A DNA stretch of 64,000 nt from Asterella californica (taxonomy: Eukaryota; Streptophyta; Marchantiopsida; Marchantiales; Aytoniaceae): NCBI GenBank assembly GCA_036924285.1, contig JAYKYS010000001.1, positions 33,355,501-33,419,500 on the forward strand. Reading direction: 5' to 3'. The position numbers and the translations under genes were made by a program. Shown in pieces: positions 11,372-23,390 of this stretch (position 1 is the stretch's first letter; every line of letters starts with the position of its first letter). The notes under the pieces were generated by a model. It did not search any database, was not told the origin of the DNA, and saw nothing but the letters and a program-made list of their open reading frames with translations.

Positions 11372-12036
11372 TCAAGACTCTTCAGCTTCAAATTCATCTT
11401 CAACCTCCATTGAGTCTTCAGCTTCATCCTCAGTAAGCTCTGCAATGTTCTGGTCCTCCTCTCTCTTTATAAAGAGCTTGATTCTCTTCCCTACGACTGG
11501 TATCTTGAGCATTGCATCATCTAACTCTCTCAAAGAGTATGTGGCATTGTCATAAACTTCTAACACCACATAAGGTCCGAACCATCTCTTGAAAAACTTT
11601 CTGATAGCGCTATGCTGATTATCAAGACTACTATCATAGACTAACACCCAATCACATTCCTTAACTGATTTGGGTCGTAATCTATGCGTTCTATCAAATC
11701 TGCCTTTGTTTCTCTCTCTAGCAGTCTTTAATCTTTCCACAGCTTTAGCAACATCCTCAAGTCTTCATTCTAACTGCTGGATCCTTAATGCAAGAAGATC
11801 CTCCGAACTTCTATCATCTTCCCATGAAAAAACATTCCAAGTAGACACAATCTCCTCAATCGGCATCACAGGTTTTTGTCCTAGTATTAACTTTGCTGGC
11901 ATGTAACCTGTAACGGTACTATGAGTTGTACGATCTGTCCATAAAGCAAATGATAGCAGTCTAGGCCATTCACGGATCTTATCCTTACAAGCTTTTACCA
12001 AAGCTTTGATGATTGGCGGATGACCTCGTTCGCTCT
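11372..12036 (-). pseudogene. Integrase C-terminal part of element C
   Basis: Two in-frame pieces, 12001-11765 and 11740-11372, are separated by one TGA where relatives have an Arg codon. They match the integrase C-terminal region of elements B and E: WPRLLSFALWTDRTTHS, GYMPAKLILGQKP, then a basic region and VYDSSLDNQHS. The catalytic core lies on the other side of element D at 19665-20054. The end of the protein is acidic, as in B and E. Confidence 0.85.
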
Positions 12037-12834
12037 GTCACACCACAAGTATCCCATTATTTGTGTGTATGCTTATATACATTTCATTAGGTATGACTAT
12101 CTTAAAGGTTACTCTAGTTTGAAGATCTAAATTTAGAGTGATCAAAAGTAGTCATAACTAGCTGAGATAGTTATAACTAAGTTGAGGAAACTATTAGAGG
12201 TTCCACTATGGCACTATAGGACAAGTGCGGAGCTCTAAATATGCTTTCCAAAAGTATGTGACTTTGTTGACCATCGCTGATTGGATGCATGATGAAAAGT
12301 CATGCACAAAGATCTAAAGATGCTCCTCAAAAGACGTATTAGTGTGTTGTCGTCTTTCGACTGGATAGCGTGGAAAGTTAACACTTTACAAAAGCTAAAG
12401 TAGGAGAATCTCTTACTTTAGTAAAGTAGAACAAGTAATGTGTGTGCTATTCTTAAGTCTTAGTAGCCTTTAGAAGTTTTACTATTTTGGATTGCGCGCT
12501 TACCATGAGATAACGTAACTTAGTGAAAGTTACCACGGTAAGAAGTTGTAGAGTATATAAGGAGGAGTTGAGAGGGTGGAAGACACTCTCATTTTCCTGT
12601 CTATAAGTAAAGTGAGCATTGGAGACCTTGGGAGTCCTTGAATACTATGTGATGCAATGTGGAAGGCGGGGTTAGAACTTGTTTGCAGGAACGCTATTAG
12701 AGGGACCGATGTGACCATACGGGTCAGAGTGTTGAGTGAAGTGAGCATGGGTATGATAGAATCTTTGTAATTAAGGTGCACTAGTAATCCTAGTCATCTG
12801 AGGTACCCCTGGGTGAGAGACAGGCCGGCTTACA
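12037..12834 (+). repeat. 5' LTR of element D
   Basis: Starts TGTCACACC and ends GGCTTACA, followed by the primer site. A TATA-like motif TATATAAGG at 12554-12562 fits the start of the transcribed R region. It nearly matches 18866-19664. Confidence 0.95.
12554..12562 (+). promoter_or_regulatory. TATA box candidate in the 5' LTR of element D
   Basis: TATATAAGG lies about 280 bases before the LTR end. It is the only clear TATA motif in the second half of the LTR. One of the few differences between the two LTRs is four bases upstream (GTAGAGTATA versus GTATAGTATA). Confidence 0.5.
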
Positions 12835-12837
12835 TTT

Positions 12838-12855
12838 TGGTTCCGTTGCCGGGAC
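12838..12855 (+). other. Primer-binding site of element D, tRNA-Glu type
   Basis: TGGTTCCGTTGCCGGGAC starts three bases after the LTR. Its complement ends GGCAACGGAACCA, which fits the 3' end of a plant tRNA-Glu whose acceptor stem begins TCCGTTG. This is assigned from general knowledge of tRNA sequences, not by search. Confidence 0.7.
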
Positions 12856-13424
12856 CTCGATACAAAGATTCGTATTTAGTCGTTAGTACAGTTCATGTCT
12901 GTTTTTGAGCATGAGTTCAGAACCTTTGTACATACACCATGTTATAGAGGGCAAGATAAGCTTTCCAATAAGCTTGATATCTCCGAGAGATCAATTGTGA
13001 GGAGAGAGTTATGTCTTTCGGAAGTTAAGGAGGTTTTTCGGTATCAAATAGTGAGCTCTCGGGAAGGAGTTTACAGTCAGTTTCATATTTTCAGTTTTTA
13101 GAGTTAGACCTTGAAATCTTCCATGCTGATAGCTTGGAAGATAAGCTATCTAGGCACCCAAATCATGCGTGAATTGATCGAGTAGAACTGGAGTTATGGC
13201 ATTCGAAGTGAAGGGGGGTCAAATCTGTTATATCGCTTGCTGAAGTCAAAGAGTGAAAGAATTTCAGAATTCTTGAGAGGGTTATGTTCGATCTCTAAGG
13301 CTCAGGGTTGACAAGTTAAGCTTCTACTTAGTAATGTGAGAGATTGCTAAGTGAGAAGATAGTCGAGTGATCAAAACTGTCAAACAAGCTATATAGCGAG
13401 AGAGATGTATGACGGATCATCGTC

Positions 13425-13889
13425 ATGGAAGGACAACAAGAGTGGAAATTGAGGTTGAGCAAGATCCCTCAAGGCTATGCGGTGATAGTTACCGCTGATC
13501 TGACGAAAGGAGAATTTCGACTAGAATTTGAGGAAGAAGCAGAGAGTAGTCGTAAGAACCAGGAGAAGAACTCGAGGTGCTTTTTGTGTGGAGAAGAAGG
13601 ACATAAAGTGAGCAAGTGTCCTACGAAGAATAGACTTTTGCGTGAGCGAAGAGGGTTGGTCGACTTAAGCTTACACATAGGTCCTTCTTCCCCTAGACAA
13701 GACGTCATTGATCCTACAACCTTTTGTCCTAGATGTGGAGTGGACGGGATTCCAGTTGAGCACGAGTGTAGCGCAGTGGTTGCTTTGCTAGAAACTGTAG
13801 CCGAAGGTCTCGAGAGAAGGTTGAGTGTAGAAACGGAACGAGTGAAGACCTCTAGCGAGGATGGAGATAGTCTGTCACACGAGAGATAA
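13425..13889 (+). CDS. Accessory zinc-motif ORF upstream of gag, element D
   Basis: 154 codons, ATG to TAA, between the leader and gag. Residues about 1-35 resemble the counterparts in F and G (W-K-x-R-L-x-x-x-P-Q-G followed by V-I-V). At about 47-60 there is a knuckle CFLCGEEGHKVSKC (CX2CX4HX4C). At about 103-117 there is a second motif CPRCGVDGIPVEHEC (CX2CX8HXC). The C-terminus is acidic. The gag ORF starts 135 bases later. Because gag has its own knuckle, this is an additional protein and not a displaced gag end. A nucleic-acid-binding role is inferred; the family is unknown to me. Ogre-type plant elements also carry an extra ORF before gag, but I cannot claim homology. Confidence 0.75.
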   Translation: MEGQQEWKLRLSKIPQGYAVIVTADLTKGEFRLEFEEEAESSRKNQEKNSRCFLCGEEGHKVSKCPTKNRLLRERRGLVDLSLHIGPSSPRQDVIDPTTFCPRCGVDGIPVEHECSAVVALLETVAEGLERRLSVETERVKTSSEDGDSLSHER

Positions 13890-14024
13890 GATGACCATGA
13901 GGGTCAAACTTATTCCAACCTTTGGAGAGAAGAGAGCTCAACGGGGAAATTGTGGATTGCGGTGAAGTGAGATCTTCACATCCGCAAGCAGTTCCTTGAG
14001 TAAGAAGAAGAAAAGAAGAGAAGA

Positions 14025-17000
14025 ATGGGGAAACTTCCGGTGTTTTACGGAAAGGATGGAGAAGACGTGGAAGGATTTGTGAGAGACTTCAAAAGAGCAT
14101 GCATTGGCAATGGAGATCGAAAGAAGAGCGAGTGGGTAGGGTTGATACCTGAATTTCTTGAGAGTTCTGCATTGACATGGTATGAGGATAAGAAGAAGAG
14201 AAGAGTAGTGGGGACTCCAGATGATACTTGGGAAGTATTGACGGAGGCCTTAATTGAAACTTTTCTTCCTGATGAAAGTTACGAGAAGTTAATGGTGGAG
14301 GTAACTTACCTCAAACAAGGAGAGAAAGAGAAAGTAAGGACTTATGCCGAGAGGGTGGAGAAATTAGAACAGAAGTTTCGGGTGGTTTTACGAAAGAGTG
14401 GAGATGTAGTAGAACCAACGATGGTGGGCATTGGAGCAATGCTCACAAAGAATTTTATTGGGGGATTGAGGCCGGAGATTCGAACACAAGTGCGGTATGA
14501 GAGACCAACTTCGAAGGCTGATGCAGTGAAGATCGCAACCAGGATGGAAGAGAGTCTGGATGGAGACGACTTGCAACCAATGACTGTTGGGGCAGCATGT
14601 GGAGATGTGCAAGGGCCGAGCATGCCAACTCTGACACCTGCGAGTGTTCCGACTGTTCGATTTCAGAATCTGACTCCGATAGCTCCTACTAGTGCGGTTA
14701 CAGTCACTGTACCATCTAGATCTGTTACTCTCGACTTTCGTGATGAGTTGAAAAGTTTGACAGATTCTTTGGCAGATTTGAAGATCAATATGGTGAATTT
14801 GTTGCAACACCGGAGTCCAAATGTTGGAGGGGGCTCACGAGGTTATGGAAACTATCAGTCCAGAGGTGGACCACCGCAAGGATCACCCAGTAACTACACG
14901 AGCCAAGGATGTTTTACGTGCGGAGGATCACACTTCCAACGTAATTGTCCGAATCGTAACGGTGGAACGGCGGATGGAGCTTCAACTTCACAAAGCAAGG
15001 ACAAGGGTGTAGCATGCATTGACATCTTGGAGCCGCGAGATGTACGAGAAGGTTTTCAGTCTGTAGAGCTGTTGGCTCAAGAGAGGAAGAGGATGAGGAC
15101 GCATTTCGACGAGGGAGAACCTGTCGTGATGGAAGATTCTCCAAGTCAAAATACTCGGAGTAGCAAATCTTCTTCAAAAACCAAAGAGCGACGGAAGAAA
15201 TTGGGAAATACTGATTTCACAATTTCAATGGAGCAATCAAAATACAATGTGGTGGAAGACGTGGGTAAGCAACGAGCAAACATTACTGTGGGACAGTTGA
15301 TTGCTCTGAATCCTTCGGTGAGGAAAGAACTTCGTAGCGGTCTAAGCTCCCGACGAGGTCGGAAGAAGAAGGTAAATCCTTCTACTGTCGGTGTGAGTGC
15401 TTTAGACGCTAGTGAAGGAGAGGTATGCAACAAGGCATCAAAAGTAGAGGCTCGTATCAATGGGAGAGATGTCTCTGATGTTCTTGTCGATGGAGGATCG
15501 GCAGTAAACGCCATCTCGGAACGACTCATGAGGAAGTTGGATCTAGTACCAACGCGTCCTTCTAGTATCACGGTTGGCATGGCTAACAGACAGCGAGTTA
15601 GGCCATTGGGAGTGCTGGAGAGAGTTTGCGTGTCAGTAATGGGAGTGCAAGTAAACATGACATTTCAAATCTTGAAGGAGTCAAGTTATGAAATGTTACT
15701 CGGAAGACCTTGGCTTCGAGCAGTACATGCAACGGATAACTGACACAAAGGTTATTTACGCATCGGACCGAATCACCACCGGATCAAAGTTCCATTGCTC
15801 GGAGATCAAGTTGGGACGTCGGAATCGGATCGACCCACATCGGACTACTGAGAGTCAGAAGTTGTCGATACTACTTCTGATGTAGGTACCAATTCTTCAG
15901 ATTCAGAATCTGAAAATACATCGTCAGAAGAGGAGAGAGAAGAACGAAATGTGGGTGTGAACGTAGTGGATCTTTTCCCTTCTCCGGAAGTGCAAAGAGA
16001 TAGAGACAAAGAACCGTTGACTCCCGAGGAGGTGGAGAGAAGGATTGCCACCTTACGTTATGGATCGAAGGTTACTAAAGAGGAGAAGAGTTGTTTCGAA
16101 GAGATCTTTCGCAAATACATTCATGTATTTGCATTTAGTTACAAGGATCTGAGGGAGGTCACACTGGAGCAACACCGTATCGAGTTAGAGAAGGAAGTCA
16201 AACCGGTGCGACAGAAGCAACGAAGAGTGAGTCCTCCAATTGCAGATCTGGTGAAAGAAGAGATCGAGAAGCTGCACACTGCTGGGTTCATTTACGAGGT
16301 GGAGCATTCTGAATGGGTATCACCCATTGTGATCGTAAAGAAGAAAAATGGCAAATTGAGGGTGTGTGTTGATTACAAGAAGCTCAATGCGGTCACAAAG
16401 AAGGATTATTATCCTCTACCTTTCATCGACGAGATCTTGGAAGAAGTGGCAGGAAACGAATGGTACAGCTTTGGAGATGGTTATAACGGATATAACCAGA
16501 TCAAAATTGCACCAGAACATCAACACCTGACCACTTTCACTACTCCGTGGGGTACGTTTGCATTTCGAGTCATGCCATTTGGTCTGTGTAATGCTCCTGC
16601 GACGTTTCAAAGGTTTATGAACAAAGTGTTCGAACCTTTCTTAGGAAAGTTTGTGAGAGATTTTATAGATGACTTTTGTGTTTACGGGAGTAAGGAGAAG
16701 CATTTTGAGCACCTTGTGAAGGTCTTAGAATGTTTAGATGTAGCAAATGCATCTCTCAATCCGGAGAAATGTATTTTTGGGTGTGAAGAAGGGTTACTCT
16801 TGGGTCATATCATATCCAAAGACGGCATTGCCGTTGATCCAGAGAAGGTGCAGAAGATCTTAGAGCTCCCTTTTCCTAGTACTCTCACTAAGCTACGACA
16901 GTTTTTAGGTATGGTGGGGTATTATCGAAGGTTTATATTCTCGTTCTCACATAAAGCGTATGCTTTGACTGTATATCTGAAGAAGGGAGTAGATTACGTG

Positions 17001-18834
17001 TTGATTTTAGGAGATGAAGAAGCTCTAGCCGCCTTTGAGGAACTGAAGAAAGCTCTTACTTCAGCTCCGATCTTGGTTAAGCCCGATTGGAATAAACAGT
17101 TTATTCTATATACGGATGCTTCAAATATAGCAGTAGGATGTACTTTAAGTCAGTATGATGTTGAAGGTAGAGATCATCCTATCGCATATGCTAGTCGGCA
17201 AATGGTCAAGGCAGAGAGAAATTATTCTGTGACAGAGAGAGAAGGATTAGCAGTGATCTATGCTTTGAGAAAATTTCGACATTATCTCATAGGAGGCAAG
17301 TTCACTATCGTTACAGATCATAAGGCATTGAAGTACATCTTCAATAAACCTATGGTTGAAGGACGATTAGCAAGGTGGAAGCTCTTATTGTCAGAGTACG
17401 ACTATGAGATCTGTGATCGACCAGGGAAGAAACACGCGAATGCAGATTTGTTATCTAGAGCTTACGATGGCGATGGAGAGGAGCCGGTGGATGACACCTT
17501 TCCTGACGAAGATTTGATGGTCTTGAGCAACTCTATTATCCCAATAGAATATCAAGAAATTTAGGATTTTGTTACGGAAGGTGTCTATCCAGATGGGATG
17601 AGGACCAGAGAGAAGAAGGCATTGGTGAAACGAAGTCAACCTTACTCGGTGGTGGAAGGTGTGTTATTCCGTGAAGGAGTTGATGGGGTCCTGAGAAGAG
17701 CTGCGAGCAAGGAGGAGTCTCTACGACTCATGGAAGAATTCCATGACGGTCCAGTATGTGGAGGACATTTCGCAGGCAAGTTGACGGCTCATAAGATACT
17801 CGACGCGGGATATCACTGGAGGGGGATGTTTAGAGATTGCTTGACGTATTGTAAAACCTGTGATGTTTGTCAAGCTTTCGCTATCAAATCTAGTGTTTCC
17901 ACTCCTCTTAGATCTATTCCGATTCTTGGACCTTTCGAGAAATGGAGAATAGATTTTGTTGGGCCTTTGAATCGCACCCCTCGCAACAATAAGTATATTG
18001 TTGTAGCCACAGATTATCTTACGAAGTGGGTAGAAGCTAGACCTCTTGTAACTATTGGAGAAGTTGAGGTGGGTAGATTTCTGTACGAACGGATCATTAC
18101 TAGGTTTGGATGTCCTCTGGAGTTAGTTTCTGATAGGGGTCGAGAATTTGTGAGTGGTATGACTACTGCTATGTGCACCCACTTCTCCATTTCTCAGAGG
18201 GTTACTACTTCATATAAACCTAGTTCAAACGGTTTGGTAGAGAGGACAAACTTTACCTTGTGTCAAATGTTAGCAAAGGATGCTGACATGGAAGGGGCCA
18301 AACACAACTGGGACAAGCGTCTTCATGCGGTTCTATGGGAGTATCGTACAACAGTGAAGACGTCTACGGGATATTCACCTTTCAAGATGGTGTATGGGTT
18401 GGAATCAAGATTACCAATCCAGTTCGACCTAACCACCTTTCAGACCTTGCAAGCTGGACTGAAGAGAAAGGGTGGTCCAATAGCTGAGAAAAAAAAGGGG
18501 AGAAACCTTGTTGGAGCTGGAGGAGAATAGAGACGACGCAGCTCAACGAATTGAGATGGCTCAGCTACAACAGAAGAAGAGCTATGACAAGCGCTTGGCG
18601 AAGAACAAAACGAAGTTACAGCCATTTCAAGAGGGTGAGTGGGTGATGTTATGGGATGCTATTAGGCACAAGCGAGTTCAAAAGAAATTCTTACGTCGAT
18701 ATTTTGGACCTTTCATCATCTCCAAAGTGTGGAGTAATGGCACCTACGATCTTCAAGAAAGGAGTGGTACGTTCTTCGACCGAGTGAACCACGACAAGCT
18801 AAAGAAGTTCCATCAACGTGATACTTCACTCTGA
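14025..18834 (+). pseudogene. gag-pol of element D, three nonsense codons and one frameshift
   Basis: A single gag-pol frame equivalent to that of element F. Open pieces are 14025-15743 (capsid; knuckle CFTCGGSHFQRNC at about residue 296; protease motif VDGGSAVNAIS with Asp codon at 15489), 15951-17564 (reverse transcriptase with FIDDF near 16660; RNase H with YTDAS near 17110) and 17598-18530 (integrase zinc finger and catalytic core), then 18508-18834 (integrase C-terminus). The stops at 15741-15743 (TGA), 15849-15851 (TGA) and 17562-17564 (TAG) all stand where F has Trp. The final shift is at a run of eight A at 18489-18496. Four point lesions in an otherwise well preserved frame fit recent loss of function. 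Confidence 0.92.
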
Positions 18835-18865
18835 GGACGGAGTGAAAATTAAGTCTGGGGGTAAA

Positions 18866-19664
18866 TGTCACACCACAAGTATCCCATTATTTGTGTGTAT
18901 GCTTATATACATTTCATTAGGTATGACTATCTTAAAGGTTACTCTAGTTTGAAGATCTAAATTTAGAGTGATCAAAAGTAGTCATAACTAGCTGAGATAG
19001 TTATAACTAAGTTGAGGAAACTATTAGAGGTTCCACTATGGCACTATAGGACAAGTGCGGAGCTCTAAATATGCTTTCCAAAAGTATGTGACTTTGTTGA
19101 CCATCGCTGATTGGATGCATGATGAAAAGTCATGCACAAAGATCTAAAGATGCTCCTCAAAAGACGTATTAGTGTGTTGTCGTCTTTCGACTGGATAGCG
19201 TGGAAAGTTAACACTTTACAAAAGCTAAAGTAGGAGAATCTCTTACTTTAGTAAAGTAGAACAAGTAATGTGTGTGCTATTCTTAAGTCTTAGTAGTCTT
19301 TAGAAGTTTTACTATTTTGGATTGCGCGCTTACCATGAGGTAACGTAACTTAGTGAAAGTTACCACGGTAAGAAGTTGTATAGTATATAAGGAGGAGTTG
19401 AGAGGGTGGAAGACACTCTCATTTTCCTGTCTATAAGTAAAGTGAGCATTGGAGACCTTGGGAGTCCTTGAATACTATGTGATGCAATGTGGAAGGCGGG
19501 GTTAGAACTTGTTTGCAGGAACGCTATTAGAGGGACCGATGTGACCATACGGGTCAGAGTGTTGAGTGAAGTGAGCATGGGTATGATAGAATCTTTGTAA
19601 TTAAGGTGCACTAGTAATCCTAGTCATCTGAGGTACCCCTGGGTGAGAGACAGGCCGGCTTACA
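18866..19664 (+). repeat. 3' LTR of element D
   Basis: Preceded by the polypurine tract CTGGGGGTAAA. It differs from the 5' copy by one base in a T run near its start and by about three substitutions (for example CCTTTAG/TCTTTAG and GAGATAAC/GAGGTAAC). Confidence 0.95.
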
Positions 19665-20054
19665 GCTCTTGCCATTCCCCTCATGATTGTAAGTTGTGGT
19701 TAACGCCAACTTGATTCTCAATCGCTTGAAGAACTCAACTGCTTCTTGTGAATCCAGCTCACCCCTATCTGTAGTGATCTTTCCCACACACCCATACCTA
19801 CAAATAACATCTTCAAGTAGAAAGCGGCAGACATTAGCAGTGGTCTTCGTCCTCAAGGCACGGCCTTCGACTTGGTTAGATAGATCTTTTCTAGCCAAGA
19901 CTAGATACCTCATTTGTCCAAGCCCAAATGGCATAGTTACCAGATCCACTACCCCTTTGTAATGAATGGCTAAAGGATAAGTAGGATGCAATCTATCACG
20001 ATGGCGTATATTGGAATACATCTGGCAATGTATACATGATGAAACAAACTGTAC
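19665..20054 (-). pseudogene. Integrase core of element C, between insertions D and G
   Basis: The minus-strand frame reads into VVDLVTMPFG, ITTDRGELD and NHEGNGKS, the Asp, Asp and pre-Glu regions of the integrase catalytic core. It continues exactly at 12036 after element D is removed. At the other end it continues at 30831 after element G is removed. Close relatives are B (6790-7130) and E (58.8-59.2 kb). Confidence 0.9.
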
Positions 20055-20970
20055 TGTAAACCCTCCACGATCTCATCGATCAACTACCCCCGATCTCTCA
20101 ACCTCCACGATCATCATCGATGAATCTGCAAATGTCGGGCCTGTCTTTCACTCAGGGGTCACCTCTGATGGCTTTGATGGAAGCACACCATGAATCTTGA
20201 AGAGAAAAATGCTAAGTTCACTCATTCATACACCCACAAACTTATCAACTAAAAATCTCCATAAACTCATCAACTAAAATCCTCCATTCTAACGACGTCT
20301 CTCAAGTTCTCACATGCTAAAAATATCTCACACTCTCTATATTACTCAAGTTTTCATTACGACGATGTGAAAACAAGGATGAGGAGCTCTTCTCTACTCC
20401 TCTATTTATACATTCTAGATTTTTACTTTGGTATCCTCCGGTAATTCAGCCGTAACTACTTTTACCGGGTTTTACTAAGATATTACTTAAGATAAAAGCA
20501 TTAATCACATGGGCTTTTTACTTTTTTCACATGAGCTTATTCCTTCAAAGTCAACAACTTCTAGAAGGATTCTGGAATATTTTCAAAGAATCTCGAATTT
20601 CCACCCCCCTTCTACACTAGGACCCACTAAAAAAGAAACATGTGGAATCTTTTCTTGTTTTTAATGCCCACAAAGTCCACAACTTTAATCCAACCACTAA
20701 TATCAAGTCAAAAAAGAGATAAGAGATACTTTCCATCTCTTTTCTACCTTTTAGACAAGATAACAAGATAGTAGTGCTCACTCTTTAGGAAATATCTGAA
20801 TTCTAGCCAAAAGTACAGCTATAGTTTAACCATAACTAACTTTAGCTAGTCATGACTAACTTTATACCTCCTTAAAGTACTTGGGTAGCAAATAAACATT
20901 CTCAACACTTAGTTGTAACTAAATATCTTACTAATAGACAAACTTCCTATGTGTAACATAGATCGTTACA
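20055..20970 (-). repeat. 3' LTR of element G
   Basis: On the minus strand it begins TGTAACGATC after the polypurine tract CCGGGGTAAAA and ends GGGTTTACA. CTATTTATA at 20402-20410 is TATAAATAG on the coding strand. It is close to the LTR of F. Confidence 0.93.
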
Positions 20971-21348
20971 TTTTACCCCGGACTAAATTTTCGCTCCGTC
21001 CTCGGAGTGAAGAGAGAACTTTCGTCTATGAAACAACTTCAACTTGTCATGGTTAACACGATCAAATCTCCTTCCTCCCAGTTCTTGAAGGTCATATGTG
21101 AAGTTGCTCCACACCTTATCTACAACAAAAAGACCAAAATATATAGGAAGAAACTTCTTCTTAGCCCTCTTGAATCTGATAGTATCATACAACATTACCC
21201 AATCTTCGACTTGAAAAGATTTTACCTCCCTCTTGCCCAACCGTTTGTCGTAACTCTTCTTTTGATACGCTGTCGTGTCGTGGACCGGCTCCTACATGAA
21301 AATCAAATTTTGACTTTTGTCGCTCCAAAGACACTTATGGCTAAGACA

Positions 21349-21835
21349 AGCTAGGCCCTAGCTTACGAGTTTTTGGCACAACTTCGGATCTCCATTTTCA
21401 TCGCATAGATGGGTAGAGCTCCTTGTCAGCTTTCCATAGGCACTTTGTCTACTTCGTTTGGACGCCTAGTGGAGAAGTTACAAGACTCGAAAGATGGAGA
21501 AAATAAGCTAGGCCCCAGCTTACGGATTTTTGGCACCACTTCGGATCTTCGTTTTTATTGCACCAGTGGATAGAGCTCCTTGTCAGGTTTCCATAGGCAC
21601 TTCATCTACTTCGTTTGGACGCCTAGTGGAAAAGTTATAAGACTCGAAAGATGAAGAAAACAAGCTAGGCTCCAGCTTATGGGCTTTTGGCGCTACTTCG
21701 GATCTTCACTTTCATCACATAGATGGGTAGAGCTCGCTGTCAGCTTTCCATGGGCATCTTGTTTACTTCGTTTGGACATCCAGAGAAGAAGTTATGCGAT
21801 TCGAAAGAAGGTAAAATCAAGCTAGGCTCTTGGTT
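21349..21835. repeat. 157 bp tandem repeat, three units plus a partial, in insert I
   Basis: AGCTAGGC marks the unit starts at 21349, 21506, 21663 and 21820, spaced exactly 157. Each unit contains GGTAGAGCTC or GATAGAGCTC, ACTTCGTTTGGAC and a final GAAAGA-rich stretch. Divergence between units is modest and increases towards the third. Confidence 0.9.
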
Positions 21836-22104
21836 ACTTGCTGACTGGGTATTTAGAGCTTCAGGCGTTATATCAAATACGCAAGGGACCTGCTTCTTAT
21901 TATTCGGGAGAGAACTGTACGTACAAAGACTGTTGCAAGGGGGGTGCTTAAGAGGCTAGCTTGCGTCTACGACCTATCAACGGACGGTTCGAGAGATTTA
22001 GGAGTCCAATGCAAGCGCGCAAGGCGTCGTTGGGTTCAGATCTGTGCAGGCTACGCACTGGTTCAAAACGATTTGGGAAGAGACGGATCGGGGAGTGTGT
22101 ACTG

Positions 22105-22705
22105 AGGGAAATTGAGACGCAGGAAGCAGATTTGAGGTTTTCAGTTACCTGTGAAGGAGAGTTGGATCGTTCGGACCGTTCCGGAGTCCAAACTTGCTGT
22201 CCTTGGATCCAACGGGATCAGAACACCGAGTTCTACAGGAAATTGAAGACGATACCAGTTTTCATCAGGCGGTTTGGAAGTTCTGAGTGAAATTGGCTCG
22301 CAGGGAAGCGCTTACATCAGATTTTCGTTCACCTGCGATCTGAGGTTGGGTTGTTCTTCGCGATCGATGAGCCAATCTCTTCGTTCTTGGTGCCTACGCG
22401 ATCAGGGAGTCTTCATCTACTCATAGGAGAAGACCGTGTGTGAATTGGATTGTTGGTTTGAGTGTGGTGAGCAAGTTTGAGCCGCAGGGAGCTGATTTAC
22501 GTCAGTTTTTTGCAACCTGCGGCTAAATTTCTCGAGTGGTTTTGCAAGGGGAACTCCAAACGACTTGTTTGGAGTCTCGTTGGGTTCAGGGTAGCTAGAT
22601 CTATCTGCCAGCGAAGACGGATATCAGTTTGGACGATCCGTTTGTGCGGTGTGAGCGGTTTTAAGCCGCAGGGAGGAGTTTTTGGAGGTTCGATCACTTG
22701 CAACC
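22105..22705. repeat. Second, diverged repeat family (about 185 bp spacing) in insert I
   Basis: CGCAGG followed by a purine-rich stretch, then GAT-TTACNTCAG-like sequence and CACCTGCG-like sequence, recurs near 22113, 22300, 22483 and 22668. Copies are much more diverged than the 157 bp array, so I can only align them by eye. Confidence 0.5.
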
Positions 22706-23390
22706 GAAAATCGGCGATATCTCGGCTGTTGGGAGTCAGATCTGAAGGTTTCTTGGGTTAACGGAGTCAGCGGAGGAGACCCTATCGACATCTGAAGTTC
22801 GTTCAGCGAAAAGAGGAAGTCCACAGATAGGTCTTTTTCGGTTTCTTCGCTACGGGTTTTGCTCTTTTGAGTTCGTTAGAATTCTGGTTGGTTGTATACA
22901 GCTTGTGGTAGCTAGCTTTAGCTAAGAGCTTATACATGGATGTGGTTTGGACTTGGGTTTGGATCTTGTGATACTGCTGTGGCTCTGTTTGTTAGCAAAG
23001 AGAAGTTTCTCTTACTTTGAGCTACGCTTCGGTGGTTTTGGTCAGGGTTGTGATTCAAGGGTTGTTTTCAGGAGCTTTTGAATCAGGTTACAGACCGCTC
23101 TGATCTGTTTTTCATTTCTGTGCTCTTAAGAGAAAGAATCGACAGTGTACATATATTTGGAGTGGTATATATTGCGCGTTCGTTTTCGTGGTTGTTCTTC
23201 TCTGTCTTGTCTCTGTTTGGCACACAACATCTCCACAGCCAGGAACCTCGCGTTTTCCTGGACATCCTTCACGCAATATCCGACACGATAACGCCTGAGC
23301 CCGTTCCATCTGGATCATTGCTACCGCTCGGGTCTCTTCTAACTCCATGAGTTGCTCCCTTCTTGATCTGACCACGTCTTCTCCTCTGCT

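Larger units (their letters stand above)
12037..19664 (+). mobile_element. Element D: full-length Ty3/gypsy element, recently inactivated
   Basis: Complete LTR-leader-ORF-gag-pol-LTR element inserted in the integrase of element C. The target duplication is GCTC (12033-12036 and 19665-19668). The two LTRs differ by about three substitutions and one 1-base indel over roughly 800 bp, so insertion was recent. It belongs with F and G: same primer site type, same polypurine context and one upstream accessory ORF, but with a shorter leader and no counterpart of the 105-codon ORF of F and G. Confidence 0.93.
21271..23290. mobile_element. Insert I: 2.0 kb solo-LTR-like element inside element G
   Basis: It separates two adjacent codons of the G integrase (GCG and TAT of the motif QAYQKKSYDKR). 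It is flanked by ACGC at 21267-21270 and 23291-23294. It begins TGTCGTGTCG and ends CGACACGATA, near-perfect inverted termini with one change in the expected terminal CA. It has no convincing coding sequence. The small plus-strand frames at 21723-22290 and 22477-22761 show no recognisable domain. Size, termini and 4-bp duplication fit a solo LTR of the TGTC...GACA type. Confidence 0.75.

Noticed and set aside
12530..12781. An 83-codon minus-strand ORF, repeated identically at 19360-19611
   Set aside because: It lies in both LTRs of element D, so its duplication and openness follow from the LTR pair. No domain or start context supports it.
21723..22761. Several 78-109 codon plus-strand ORFs in insert I
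   Set aside because: They lie on internal repeats, have low-complexity composition and no recognisable domain.
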